A stretch of DNA of 51,466 bases from Oscillospiraceae bacterium (GTDB lineage: Bacteria > Bacillota > Clostridia > Oscillospirales > Oscillospiraceae), in the NCBI GenBank assembly GCA_022792945.1, contig JAAWBZ010000103.1, positions 1 to 51,466 of the forward strand, given 5' to 3'. Positions 24,517 to 35,155 of the stretch are shown in pieces; the first letter of the stretch is position 1; every line of letters begins with the position of its first letter. Below the pieces are notes generated by a model. It had not been told where the DNA came from and did no database searches. It saw only the letters and a list, made by a program, of their open reading frames with translations. Both the position numbers and the translations under genes were made by a program.

Positions 24517-25131
24517 ATGAGCGAAGAACTCAAGAATGCACAGGAGGAGGACAAGACGGCACTGTCCACCGGCAAACGCAACGCACTGCTGCGCTATATG
24601 GCAATCCTGTTCGGCGTAGCGTTTTTGCTGGTCCTGCTGTCGTTTCTGATTCAGATGCGGGATTCCCGGGATACCATCTCGGACCTCCACGAGTCCAACG
24701 CCAGCGCCCTGCAAAACGCCCTGCAATTGCAGGAGGAAAACCAGGCCCTCACCGCCGCCAACGCCGAGCTCACTGAGAGAATTTCCGACCTGGAGGCCGA
24801 AGCTGAGTCAGTGTCCGCATCCTATACCGGCCGCCTGGAGGACCTGGAATCCCAGATCGCCCAGGCCAAGACTCGCCAGGAGGAGGCCGAGGCGGAGAGC
24901 CAGGCAACCCTGACCAACACCCAGGCCGCCTATGACCTGCTGGTCACGGCCCAGGCCGCCAGCGCCAGAAGGGACCGCGCCGCCCTCACCACCGCGCTGG
25001 AGAACCTGGCGCCGCAGCTGACGCTGCTCTCACCAGCGGCACAGATCCAATACAACGAACTGCGCAACAGCCTAACGGCGGAGGAAGTCCCGCCGGAGGC
25101 CAATGAAGAAAATCAGGAGGGAAAACCGTGA
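24517..25131 (+). CDS. Membrane-anchored coiled-coil protein of unknown function
   Basis: 204 aa, no family recognised. A short cytoplasmic N-terminus is followed by one membrane helix (MAILFGVAFLLVLLSFLI, about residues 28-45), then a long heptad-rich Glu/Ala/Gln region (about 55-140) predicted to form a coiled coil, then an acidic tail. The ATG lies 2 nt after the parB stop, with AAGGAGG inside the end of parB, and its stop overlaps the serS GTG (GTGA). By topology most of the protein should lie outside the membrane if the N-terminus is inside. Coupling to parB is suggestive but no function follows from it. Confidence 0.75.
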   Translation: MSEELKNAQEEDKTALSTGKRNALLRYMAILFGVAFLLVLLSFLIQMRDSRDTISDLHESNASALQNALQLQEENQALTAANAELTERISDLEAEAESVSASYTGRLEDLESQIAQAKTRQEEAEAESQATLTNTQAAYDLLVTAQAASARRDRAALTTALENLAPQLTLLSPAAQIQYNELRNSLTAEEVPPEANEENQEGKP

Positions 25132-26417
25132 TCGATATCAAGCGCATCAAAGACGATCCTGAAGCCGTCAAGGCCGGCCTGCGGGCCAAGGAGGTAGACT
25201 GCGACGCCCAGGTGGACCGCATTCTGGAGCTGGACGCCGCCCGTCGCGCCGCCATCGCCGAAACAGAGGCTATGAAGGCCGAGCAGAACAAGGTCTCCAA
25301 GGAAATTCCCAAGCTGAAAAAAGCAGGGGAGGATGTTGCCCCGATTTTTGCGAAAATGGCGGAGCTCAAGGGGAAAATTGCCCAAAATGACGGCAAGCTC
25401 ACCGAAATCGAGGCAGAGTACCGCACCCTGATGCTGAGCCTGCCCAACCTCCCCGACCCGGACCTCGCCGCCGGCGGCAAGGAGCACAACGAGCCGCTGC
25501 GCTACTACGGCGAACCGCACAAATTTGATTTCCAGCCGCAGCACCATGTGGACCTGTGCACCAGCCTGGGCCTCATCGACTACGAGCGCGGTGTCAAAGC
25601 AGCCGGCACCGGCTTCTGGATGTACCGCGGCATGGGCGCGCGGCTGGAGTGGGCACTGCTGAACTACTTCATGGACGAGCACCTCAAGGACGGCTACGAG
25701 ATGGTCATGCTGCCGCTGGTGCTGGAATACAAATGCGGCGAGACCGCCGGTCAGTTCCCCAAATTTGCAGACGAGGTCTACAAAATCGAGAATCCCACCG
25801 ATGAACGGATACATTTCATGCTGCCCACCGCCGAAACGGCCCTGGCCTCGCTGCACCGGGACGAGATCCTCACCGAGGCGGCGCTGCCCCGGAAATATTT
25901 CGCCTATACGCCCTGCTTCCGCCGGGAGGCCGGCTCCCACCGGGCTGACGAGCGCGGTATGGTCCGGGGGCATCAATTCAATAAGATCGAGATGTTCCAG
26001 TACACCACGCCAGAAGGCTCTGACGCCGCCTTTGAGGAACTGGTGGGCAAAGCCGAGCGGCTGGTCAGCGGCCTGGGCTTTCACTTCCGCACGGTGAAGC
26101 TGGCGGCAGGCGACTGTTCGGCTTCCATGGCGCGGACCTATGACATCGAGATTCAAATCCCCTCCATGAATGGCTACAAGGAGGTCTCTTCAGTGTCCAA
26201 CGCCCGAGACTACCAGGCGCGGCGAGGCAACATCCGCTTCCGCCGGGAGACTGGCGGAAGGACAGAGTTCGTCCACACCCTCAACGGCTCCGGCCTCGCT
26301 ACCTCGCGCATCTTTCCCGCCATGGTCGAGCAGAACCAACGGGCTGACGGCAGCGTTGTCATACCGGAGGTCCTGCGAAAGTACCTGGGCGGCCTGGAAA
26401 TACTGGAAAAGAAATAA
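25128..26417 (+). CDS. serS: Seryl-tRNA synthetase
   Basis: 429-aa class II aminoacyl-tRNA synthetase charging tRNA-Ser. N-terminal helical arm (residues 1-105) that reaches the tRNA long variable arm; motif 2 KYFAYTPCFRREAGSHRADE, TAETALASLHRDE for serine/ATP binding, motif 3 near the end (NGSGLATSR). GTG start at 25128 overlaps the previous stop and has AGGAGGG in front. No T-box leader is present, since the region upstream is coding. Distal gene of the parA-parB operon. Strong terminator follows. Confidence 0.96.
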   Translation: MIDIKRIKDDPEAVKAGLRAKEVDCDAQVDRILELDAARRAAIAETEAMKAEQNKVSKEIPKLKKAGEDVAPIFAKMAELKGKIAQNDGKLTEIEAEYRTLMLSLPNLPDPDLAAGGKEHNEPLRYYGEPHKFDFQPQHHVDLCTSLGLIDYERGVKAAGTGFWMYRGMGARLEWALLNYFMDEHLKDGYEMVMLPLVLEYKCGETAGQFPKFADEVYKIENPTDERIHFMLPTAETALASLHRDEILTEAALPRKYFAYTPCFRREAGSHRADERGMVRGHQFNKIEMFQYTTPEGSDAAFEELVGKAERLVSGLGFHFRTVKLAAGDCSASMARTYDIEIQIPSMNGYKEVSSVSNARDYQARRGNIRFRRETGGRTEFVHTLNGSGLATSRIFPAMVEQNQRADGSVVIPEVLRKYLGGLEILEKK

Positions 26418-26425
26418 GCACACAC

Positions 26426-26457
26426 GCCGGACCTGTTTCAAAGGTCCGGCGCTTTTC
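26426..26457 (+). terminator. Terminator of the parAB-serS operon
   Basis: Perfect 10-bp stem CGCCGGACCT (26426-26435) and AGGTCCGGCG (26443-26452), loop GTTTCAA, then CTTTT. Confidence 0.8.
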
Positions 26458-26469
26458 TAAAAAGTATGG

Positions 26470-26527
26470 AAAGTACACTTGACATTTTAATGGCACTGTG
26501 CTATTCTAAGAATGTAAAGTAAACTTT
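26470..26527 (+). promoter_or_regulatory. Promoter flanked by two AAAGTA-type operators
   Basis: -35 TTGACA (26479-26484), 17-nt spacer, -10 TATTCT (26502-26507). The palindrome-like motifs AAAGTACACTT (26470-26480, overlapping the -35) and AAAGTAAACTTT (26516-26527, at the transcription start) flank it and are likely binding sites of the encoded XRE repressor. Confidence 0.65.
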
Positions 26528-26546
26528 CCACTTTAAGGAGGCTGAT

Positions 26547-26750
26547 ATGAAAAATCAACTGGAAGCCATCCGTAAAGCCCGCGGCATCACCCAGGAGGAG
26601 CTGGCCGATGCACTGGCGGTATCCCGCCAGACCATCAGCTCACTGGAAAAGGGGCGGTACAATCCCTCCATCCTGCTGGCGTACAAGCTGGCGCGATATT
26701 TCGGCGTTACCATCGAGGACATTTTTATCTACGAGGAGGCAATCACATGA
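26547..26750 (+). CDS. Small XRE-family transcriptional regulator
   Basis: 67-aa single-domain HTH protein (MKNQLEAIRKARGITQEELA, then VSRQTISSLEKGRYNPSILL), of the compact type that represses its own operon. RBS AAGGAGG. The stop overlaps the next ATG (ATGA). Two operator-like repeats flank the promoter. No ligand or effector domain is present. Confidence 0.88.
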   Translation: MKNQLEAIRKARGITQEELADALAVSRQTISSLEKGRYNPSILLAYKLARYFGVTIEDIFIYEEAIT

Positions 26751-27163
26751 GAAGAAAAACGAAAGCCTATCTGGCCCTGGCTGTCGGCGGGCTGGCGGTC
26801 CTGGCAGCAGCGGTGCTGCTGCGCACCCGGGTGGCGGACCTGCTCCACGGCGTGCTGACCGGTGCAGGCTGCGGCGTGTCAGCACTGGGCCTCTCCCGGT
26901 TTCTGGGCTGCCGGGTGGAGGAAAAACATCCTGCATATCAGAAAGCCAACGAAATCGAACAGACCGATGAGCGCAACATCGCCATCCGCCGCCGCGCCAG
27001 GGCGCTGTCCGGAACGATCCTGCAATGGCTGATTATGACCACCGCCTGGATCGCGATCCTGCTGGACGCACCGCTGTGGGTCACATTGGCACTGGTGGGG
27101 GCGTTCCTGACCAAAACGCTGCTGGAAACCATCCTGACCGTGCATTACCAAAAGGTGATGTAA
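26747..27163 (+). CDS. Small membrane protein, DUF2178-like
   Basis: 138 aa with four predicted membrane helices (about residues 8-25, 31-50, 87-105, 108-128) and a central soluble loop containing EIEQTDERNIAIRRRARA, resembling DUF2178-type proteins that commonly accompany small XRE regulators. Overlaps the regulator gene by 4 nt. Function unknown; the pair looks like an autoregulated stress or envelope unit. Confidence 0.7.
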   Translation: MRRKTKAYLALAVGGLAVLAAAVLLRTRVADLLHGVLTGAGCGVSALGLSRFLGCRVEEKHPAYQKANEIEQTDERNIAIRRRARALSGTILQWLIMTTAWIAILLDAPLWVTLALVGAFLTKTLLETILTVHYQKVM

Positions 27164-27174
27164 GCGTCCGGCGG

Positions 27175-27203
27175 TTGACATTTCCGGGGATCGCCTGTAT
27201 AAT
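27175..27203 (+). promoter_or_regulatory. Consensus promoter of the TauE gene
   Basis: -35 TTGACA (27175-27180), 17-nt spacer, -10 TATAAT (27198-27203): a perfect sigma-A match, suggesting strong constitutive expression. Confidence 0.8.
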
Positions 27204-27251
27204 AGAGAAAATTAGTTTTTTCAGAAACAATTTTCAGAAAGAAGGCATTCC

Positions 27252-28025
27252 ATGATCCCAAAATTACTCGTCTGCTTTTTTGCCGGCATGGGGGCGGGCC
27301 TGGGCACCGGCTTTGCAGGCATGAGCGCCGCGGCGGTCATCAGTCCCATGCTCATCACCTTCCTGCACGTCCCGGCCTACGAGGCCGTGGGCATCGCCCT
27401 GGCCTCAGACGTACTGGCCAGCGCCGTGTCAGCCTACACCTACGGCAAAAACAAGAACCTGGACGTGAAAAACGGCGCGCTGATGATGGCTGCCGTCCTG
27501 CTGTTCACACTGGTGGGCAGCTACGTCTCCAAGCTGGTGCCCAACACCACCATGGGCAGCTTCTCCACGGTAATGACACTGCTGCTGGGCATCAAGTTCA
27601 TCGTCCGCCCGGTGATGACCACCAAGGAGTCCATGGCGCAGGTCTCCCGCCGGCGGCAGATCGTCCAATCCCTGCTCAGCGGCGTACTGGTAGGCTTCAT
27701 CTGCGGCTTCATCGGCGCCGGCGGCGGGATGATGATGCTTCTGATCCTGACCTCCGTCCTCCACTACGAGCTGAAAACCGCCGTAGGTACCAGCGTGTTT
27801 ATCATGAGCTTCACCGCCCTCACCGGAGCCGTCTCCCACTTCGTCCTGGGCGGCGCGCCGGACTGGGTGCTGCTGGGACTGTGCGTCGTGTTTACGCTGC
27901 TTTGGGCCCGCGTAGCCGCCCGCTTTGCCAACCGCGCACCGGCCAAAACTCTCAATCGGGCGACCGGCGTGATCCTGGCAGTATTGGGGGGAATAATCCT
28001 GGCTGTCTCCAAACTGAACCCATAA
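27252..28025 (+). CDS. Sulfite exporter TauE/SafE family protein
   Basis: 257-aa integral membrane protein of the TSUP family with about eight helices in two repeats. The family motifs GAGLGTGFAGMSAA (first repeat) and GFICGFIGAGGGMMMLLIL (second repeat) are clear. Family members move sulfite, sulfoacetate, thiosulfate or other organosulfur anions; direction and substrate are not determinable here. GAAGG lies before the ATG. It is driven by its own consensus promoter. Confidence 0.88.
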   Translation: MIPKLLVCFFAGMGAGLGTGFAGMSAAAVISPMLITFLHVPAYEAVGIALASDVLASAVSAYTYGKNKNLDVKNGALMMAAVLLFTLVGSYVSKLVPNTTMGSFSTVMTLLLGIKFIVRPVMTTKESMAQVSRRRQIVQSLLSGVLVGFICGFIGAGGGMMMLLILTSVLHYELKTAVGTSVFIMSFTALTGAVSHFVLGGAPDWVLLGLCVVFTLLWARVAARFANRAPAKTLNRATGVILAVLGGIILAVSKLNP

Positions 28026-28044
28026 TAAATATTCTTTCTGATCC

Positions 28045-28074
28045 TTTCAATAAGACCAGTTTCCGTGATATACT
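28045..28074 (+). promoter_or_regulatory. Putative promoter of the ECF S-component gene
   Basis: -35 TTTCAA (28045-28050), 18-nt spacer, -10 TATACT (28069-28074), 28 nt before the ATG. No riboswitch fold was seen in the short leader. Confidence 0.4.
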
Positions 28075-28102
28075 CAGCCCAACAAAAGAAAGAAGGGATA
28101 TC

Positions 28103-28627
28103 ATGGAACACCCCATCCGTAAAATTGTCATGGCGGCCCTGTTTGCCGCGCTGTGCTGCGCGGCCACCATGGTCATCCAAATCCCATCGCCCATGCAGGG
28201 CTATGTGAACCTGGGGGACTGCGTCGTGCTGCTCAGCGGCTGGATGCTGGGTCCCTGGTACGGACTGGCGGCGGCGGGCATCGGCTCAGCAATGGCCGAC
28301 GTGCTGCTCAGCTATGCTCACTATGCCCCCGGCACACTGGTTATCAAGGGCCTGATGGCCCTGGTATGCGGCCTGCTGGCGGCACGGCGCACCGAGGGCG
28401 GCTTTGTCCGCCGGGTGATCAGCGGCGCGGCGGCGGAGGTCCTGATGGTAGCCGGGTACTTCGGCTACGCCTGCCTCCTCCTGGGCAAGGGCTTGGCAGC
28501 GGCGGCCAGTATTCCCGGAAACCTGTTCCAGGGCGCGGTGGGCGTCACAGCGGCGGTAGTGCTGTACGGCATGCTGGAGAAATCCGGTTCCCTCCGTTAT
28601 TTCAGAAAGGTGGGACTTCATTCATGA
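28103..28627 (+). CDS. ECF transporter S component
   Basis: 174-aa substrate-binding membrane subunit of an energy-coupling-factor vitamin importer, with about six helices. The family block GYVNLGDCVVLLSGWMLGP followed by GIGSAMADVL and YAPGTLVIKGLMAL is characteristic. The shared ECF ATPases and T component are not in the window. The vitamin cannot be assigned from sequence. AGAAGGG precedes the ATG. It overlaps the DUF436 gene by 4 nt. Confidence 0.85.
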   Translation: MEHPIRKIVMAALFAALCCAATMVIQIPSPMQGYVNLGDCVVLLSGWMLGPWYGLAAAGIGSAMADVLLSYAHYAPGTLVIKGLMALVCGLLAARRTEGGFVRRVISGAAAEVLMVAGYFGYACLLLGKGLAAAASIPGNLFQGAVGVTAAVVLYGMLEKSGSLRYFRKVGLHS

Positions 28628-29178
28628 GCGAATCCATGGAAAACCTGCGCCAGCAGGCGGCGGCGGCCGTCCGGGAGCTGTGCGAAAAGGCAAAGCTGCG
28701 TCCTGGCCAGACCGTAGTAGTGGGCTGCTCCACCAGCGAGGTGCGGGGAAGCAAAATCGGCTCCGACTCGGCCCCGGAGACGGGAAAACTGCTGGTGGAG
28801 GTCATCTCTGCCGAGCTGGAATCCCGGGGGCTCTACCTGGCCGCGCAGTGCTGTGAGCATCTGAACCGCTGCATCATTACCGAGCGCGCGGCGGTCCCCG
28901 GCCTGGACATCGTCAATGTCGTGCCGCAGCCCAAGGCCGGCGGCTCCTTTGCCACGGCGGCCTACGCTCATTTTCAGGACCCGGTGGCTGTGGAGTCCAT
29001 CCACGCCGACGCCGGCCTGGACATCGGCGGAACGCTGATCGGCATGCACCTGAAGCAGGTGGCTGTTCCGGTGCGCTTGGAGATCAAGAAAATCGGCGAG
29101 GCCATTCTGCTCGCCGCCCGGACCCGCCCCAAATTCATTGGCGGCACGCGGGCGCATTACGACGAAAGCCTCCTGTAG
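28624..29178 (+). CDS. DUF436 / TIGR01440 family protein (YwlG-like)
   Basis: 184-aa cytoplasmic protein of a widespread Firmicute family of unknown function. Conserved features: VVVGCSTSEVRGSKIG near residues 31-46, CCEHLNRCIITER, NVVPQPKAGGSFA and DIGGTLIGMHLKQV. Start overlaps the ECF S-component stop (ATGA), so the pair is co-translated. A perfect 16-bp terminator follows after a 80-nt spacer. Confidence 0.88.
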   Translation: MSESMENLRQQAAAAVRELCEKAKLRPGQTVVVGCSTSEVRGSKIGSDSAPETGKLLVEVISAELESRGLYLAAQCCEHLNRCIITERAAVPGLDIVNVVPQPKAGGSFATAAYAHFQDPVAVESIHADAGLDIGGTLIGMHLKQVAVPVRLEIKKIGEAILLAARTRPKFIGGTRAHYDESLL

Positions 29179-29261
29179 AACCCGAAGCAGCTTTCGGCAG
29201 CCTTTTTCCAAAGGCCGCGGACGCAGGGCGGCGCATTGCTGGGTTTGAGCGAAGCCCAAAA

Positions 29262-29297
29262 AAAAACGGTCATTCTCTTTCGAGAATGACCGTTTTT
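29262..29297. terminator. Bidirectional terminator between the DUF436 gene and rnhA
   Basis: Perfect 16-bp stem AAAAACGGTCATTCTC (29262-29277), loop TTTC, opposite arm 29282-29297. A- and T-runs make it work for both convergent genes. Confidence 0.9.
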
Positions 29298-29305
29298 CAC
29301 GCACA

Positions 29306-29740
29306 CTAAAACCGCCTGCTCTCCGCCACCGCCAGCTGATCGCAACGGTTGTTCTGCGGCGTGTCGGCATGGCCCTTGACCCAGTGGAGATGTACCGTGT
29401 GACGGTCCAGCTGCTCCAAAAGCGCCACCCAAAGATCGACATTCAGCGCCGGCTTCTTGTCCTTTTTCACCCAGCCGTTCCGCTTCCAGTTGTAGACCCA
29501 GCCCTTCTCCAGCGCGTCAATAAGGTACTTGGAATCACTGTATAATTCCACCTCACACCGCTGGTTCAGCGCCCGCAGTCCCTCAATGGCGGCGGTCAGC
29601 TCCATGCGGTTGTTGGTGGTCTCCGGCGCGCCGCCGGACAACTCCTTCACCGCCGCTCCGTATTCCAGCACAGCCGCCCAGCCACCGGGTCCTGGGTTGC
29701 CGCTGCACGCGCCGTCGGTATAAATGGTCACCTGCTTCAT
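29306..29740 (-). CDS. rnhA: Ribonuclease HI
   Basis: 144-aa endonuclease that cuts RNA in RNA-DNA hybrids (R-loops, Okazaki primers). Metal-binding D-E-D-D: Asp in [15 protein letters not shown], Glu in [11 protein letters not shown], Asp in [11 protein letters not shown] and Asp in [11 protein letters not shown]; the WVKGHADTP loop precedes the last. Complete, bacterial type I length. It sits 10 nt downstream of the frameshifted SHOCT gene on the same strand. Confidence 0.95.
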   Translation of the reverse strand: MKQVTIYTDGACSGNPGPGGWAAVLEYGAAVKELSGGAPETTNNRMELTAAIEGLRALNQRCEVELYSDSKYLIDALEKGWVYNWKRNGWVKKDKKPALNVDLWVALLEQLDRHTVHLHWVKGHADTPQNNRCDQLAVAESRRF

Positions 29741-29750
29741 GCCGCAGCCC

Positions 29751-30385
29751 TCACCGATACCGCCGCGCCTCGGCGTCGTACTCCTCCCGGGTCAGCAGCC
29801 CGGCCTCATACAGCCGCTTGGCGTTTGCCAGCCGCCTCTGATTATCGGAGGGAGCCACCGTCCGGGCGTACTGCTTCTGCACCGGCTTCGGCGCCTCAAA
29901 GTGGCGGTGCTTTTCCGGGTTGGGGCAGGGCTTTGCCGGCGGCGGCACAGCCTTTCGGGGCGCCGGCTTATCACCGGACATCCGCCGCGTCACCGCCCAG
30001 ATCACCAGGATCGCCGCCGCCAGCAGGATCAATATAAAGCCGCCGGTCTGCGCCCCGGAGGAGCTGAGTATGGTCCCCAGAACAACCATACCCGCGCAAA
30101 TACCCAGCAGCGAACCGCCGCTGCCCTTTGTCTGCTTGGAATCCCAGCCGCTGGCCATAGCCGCAGCCTCCTTTCGCTTTCTCTGGTTCTGATATCCCGC
30201 GTACAGCGACCAGCCGGAGGCCGCAAGCAGGATCGGACCAAAAACCAATTTTTCATCAGCAGAAGGATCAGCCCCATGAACAGCAGAATACTGCAAAGCA
30301 AAACAAACAACTGTCCGGCGGGGCTTTTGGTGCCCTTCTCATTCCATTCCCTCTGCCAGTTATACATATTCTGAGGATCCAACAC
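29751..30385 (-). pseudogene. SHOCT-domain membrane protein with a frameshift
   Basis: Two frames join into one protein of about 210 aa. Frame A starts at GTG 30385 (GGTGG upstream) or ATG 30367 (MYNWQREWNEKGTKSP) and enters a membrane helix FVLLCSILLFMGLILLLM followed by KNW. Frame B continues from about 30240 with FGPILLAASGWSLYAGY, another hydrophobic stretch (GTILSSSGAQ to ILVIWAVTRR) and a C-terminal SHOCT domain ([20 protein letters not shown]). The switch is at a run of five T on the minus strand (TGGTTTTTGG, about 30237-30246); one more T would restore WFFGP. Sequencing error, true decay or slippage are all possible. Confidence 0.65.
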
Positions 30386-30401
30386 GGTATACCACCTGTC
30401 T

Positions 30402-32900
30402 TTACTCCGGTTCCTCCTCCTCGCGCTCCACACGCTCAATGGAGATCACACGATTGCCGCCGTCCAGACGCATGACAATGACGCCCTGGGTGTCGCGGCG
30501 GTAGATGTTGATATCCGAGGCGGCCATGCGGATGATAACGCCGCCATCCTCGATGAGCATCACGTCGTCCTCGTCGCCCACCACCCGGACACCGGCTACG
30601 GGGCCGGTCTTGTCGGTGAGGTGGTACGCCTTGAGGCCCTTGCCGCCGCGCTTCTGCGGCTGACGGGAGCCGTCCTCGGCCAAGCGGAGGTAATCCTCCA
30701 CCGGCGTGCGCTTGCCGAAGCCGTTCTCTGTGACAGCCAGCAGCTGCTTACCCTCCTGATACAGCTCCGCGCCGATCACACTGTCACCCTCGTCCAGGCG
30801 GATGCCCCGGACGCCTAGGGCGTCGCGGCCCATGGTGCGCACGTCGGTCTCATCGAAGCACAGCGCCATGCCGCAGCGGGTGCAGATGAGGATGCGATCC
30901 TTGCCGGTGGTCTTGAGCACAGAGATCAGCTCGTCGCCCTCGTCCAGAGTCAAGGCGCGGATACCCGCCCTGCGGGCGGTGTGCAGGATGTCCAGGGCCA
31001 GACGCTTGACCGTTCCGTTCCTTGTGACCATCATCAGCAGACTGTCGTCGCCAAACTCCCGGGTGGGCACCATGGCCGTCACCTTCTCCCCCGGCTCCAG
31101 TGGCAGGACATTGACAATGGCCGTGCCGCGGGCGGTACGGCTGGCCTCGGGAATGCGGTAGCCCTTTCGGCGGTGAACCCTGCCAGTGTTGGTGAAGAAC
31201 AGGAGATAATCATGGGTAGAGGCGATAAAGAGGCTGCGCACATAGTCCTCCTCCTTCAGGCTCTGGGCGCTGACGCCCCGGCCGCCCCGCCGCTGCGAGC
31301 GGTAGGTAGAGGCCGGCAATCTTTTGATGTAGCCCTGGTGGGAGAGGGTATAGCAGCAATCCTCCTCCTCAATCAGGTCCTCAATGTCAATCTCGTCCTC
31401 CACGTCCTGAATCTCCGTCAGGCGGTCATCGCCGTATCTGTCGCGGATCTCGACCAGCTCCCGCTTCAAAACACTCCGCCGCAGCTCAGCATTGGCCAGC
31501 AGATCCTGGAAATAGGCGATGCGCTCCTCCAGCTCCTTGTATTCCGCCTCCAGCTTCTCCCGGTTGAGTCCTTGTAGCGCGATCAGGCGCATGTCGCAGA
31601 TTGCCTGCGCCTGTACGTCATCCAAGCCGAAGCGCTCCATCAGGTTCTGCTTGGCGTTGTCATAGCTGGAGCGGATGATCCGGATGACCTCGTCAATGTG
31701 GTCCTGGGCGATCAGCAGGCCCTCCAGCAGATGCGCCCGTTCCTGAGCCTTGCGCAGGTCGAAGCGCGTCCTCCGGACGATGATCTCCTCCTGATAGGCC
31801 AGGTACTCGTCGAGGATATGGCGCAGGGAGAGGATTTTCGGCTGGCTCTGGTTCTGCACCAGGGCCAGCATATTGATGGCAAAGGAGCTTTGCAGCTGCG
31901 TCTGGGCGAAGAGCCGGTTAAGGACCACCTGAGGATTCGCGTCCTTTTTCAGCTCAATGACCACGCGCATACCGTTGCGGTCGGACTCGTCGCGGATATC
32001 GGAGATGCCGTCCAGACGCTTGTCCTCCACCTGGTCGGCCATGTTTTTGATGAGCATCCGCTTGTTGACCTGATAGGGAATTTCCGTCACAATGATCCGT
32101 GTCCGGTCCTTGCCGAACTCCTCAAACTCCGTCCTGGCGCGGACCACCACCCGGCCCCGGCCCGTGGCATATGCCGCGCGGATACCGCTGCGGCCCATGA
32201 TGATGCCGCCGGTGGGAAAGTCCGGCCCGTGGACGTGCTCCAGCAGGTCGATCAGCTCCGCCTCAGGGTTGTCCAGCACCTCCACCGCGGCGTCGATGAC
32301 CTCCCGGAGGTTGTGGGGCGGAATATTGGTGGCCATGCCCACAGCGATGCCGGAGGAGCCGTTGACCAGCAGATTGGGAAAGCGCGAGGGCAGCACCCGC
32401 GGCTCTTTCCGGCTCTCGTCGAAGTTGGGGTCCCAGTCCACGGTCTCCTTGTCAATGTCCCGCAGCATTTCCGCAGCGATGCGGTCCAGACGCGCTTCGG
32501 TGTAGCGGTAGGCGGCCGGGGGGTCACCATCCACGGAGCCGAAGTTGCCGTGGCCCTCCACCAGGGGATAGCGCATGGAAAAATCCTGAGCCAGCCGCAC
32601 CAGCGCGTCATAGACTGAGCCGTCTCCGTGGGGATGGTACCGGCCCAGCACGTCGCCCACGCAGGTGGCGGATTTTTTAAAGGGCTTGTCATGGGTAAGG
32701 TTATCCTCATACATGGCGTAGAGGATGCGCCGGTGGACGGGCTTGAGCCCGTCGCGCACATCCGGCAGCGCCCGCCCCACGATCACCGACATGGCGTATT
32801 CGATATAGGAATTCTCCATCTCCTGCACCAGAGGCGACGTCACGATGGTCTGATCCGGGTAGCGGATTTCCTCGGGATCATACTGTGGTTTTTTGCTCAT
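30402..32900 (-). CDS. gyrA: DNA gyrase subunit A
   Basis: 832-aa subunit that cuts and rejoins DNA. Catalytic tyrosine in [12 protein letters not shown] (Y133). C-terminal beta-pinwheel with the gyrase-specific GyrA box QRRGGRG near residue 567, which separates it from topoisomerase IV ParC. The quinolone-determining region reads [15 protein letters not shown]: the residue equivalent to E. coli Ser83 is Gly94 and that of Asp87 is Asp98. RBS GGAAGG precedes the ATG. It is 30 nt downstream of gyrB. Confidence 0.97.
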   Translation of the reverse strand: MSKKPQYDPEEIRYPDQTIVTSPLVQEMENSYIEYAMSVIVGRALPDVRDGLKPVHRRILYAMYEDNLTHDKPFKKSATCVGDVLGRYHPHGDGSVYDALVRLAQDFSMRYPLVEGHGNFGSVDGDPPAAYRYTEARLDRIAAEMLRDIDKETVDWDPNFDESRKEPRVLPSRFPNLLVNGSSGIAVGMATNIPPHNLREVIDAAVEVLDNPEAELIDLLEHVHGPDFPTGGIIMGRSGIRAAYATGRGRVVVRARTEFEEFGKDRTRIIVTEIPYQVNKRMLIKNMADQVEDKRLDGISDIRDESDRNGMRVVIELKKDANPQVVLNRLFAQTQLQSSFAINMLALVQNQSQPKILSLRHILDEYLAYQEEIIVRRTRFDLRKAQERAHLLEGLLIAQDHIDEVIRIIRSSYDNAKQNLMERFGLDDVQAQAICDMRLIALQGLNREKLEAEYKELEERIAYFQDLLANAELRRSVLKRELVEIRDRYGDDRLTEIQDVEDEIDIEDLIEEEDCCYTLSHQGYIKRLPASTYRSQRRGGRGVSAQSLKEEDYVRSLFIASTHDYLLFFTNTGRVHRRKGYRIPEASRTARGTAIVNVLPLEPGEKVTAMVPTREFGDDSLLMMVTRNGTVKRLALDILHTARRAGIRALTLDEGDELISVLKTTGKDRILICTRCGMALCFDETDVRTMGRDALGVRGIRLDEGDSVIGAELYQEGKQLLAVTENGFGKRTPVEDYLRLAEDGSRQPQKRGGKGLKAYHLTDKTGPVAGVRVVGDEDDVMLIEDGGVIIRMAASDINIYRRDTQGVIVMRLDGGNRVISIERVEREEEEPE

Positions 32901-32930
32901 TGATTTGCCTTCCTTTTCTAGCAGGGCGGT

Positions 32931-35155
<2,225 letters not shown>

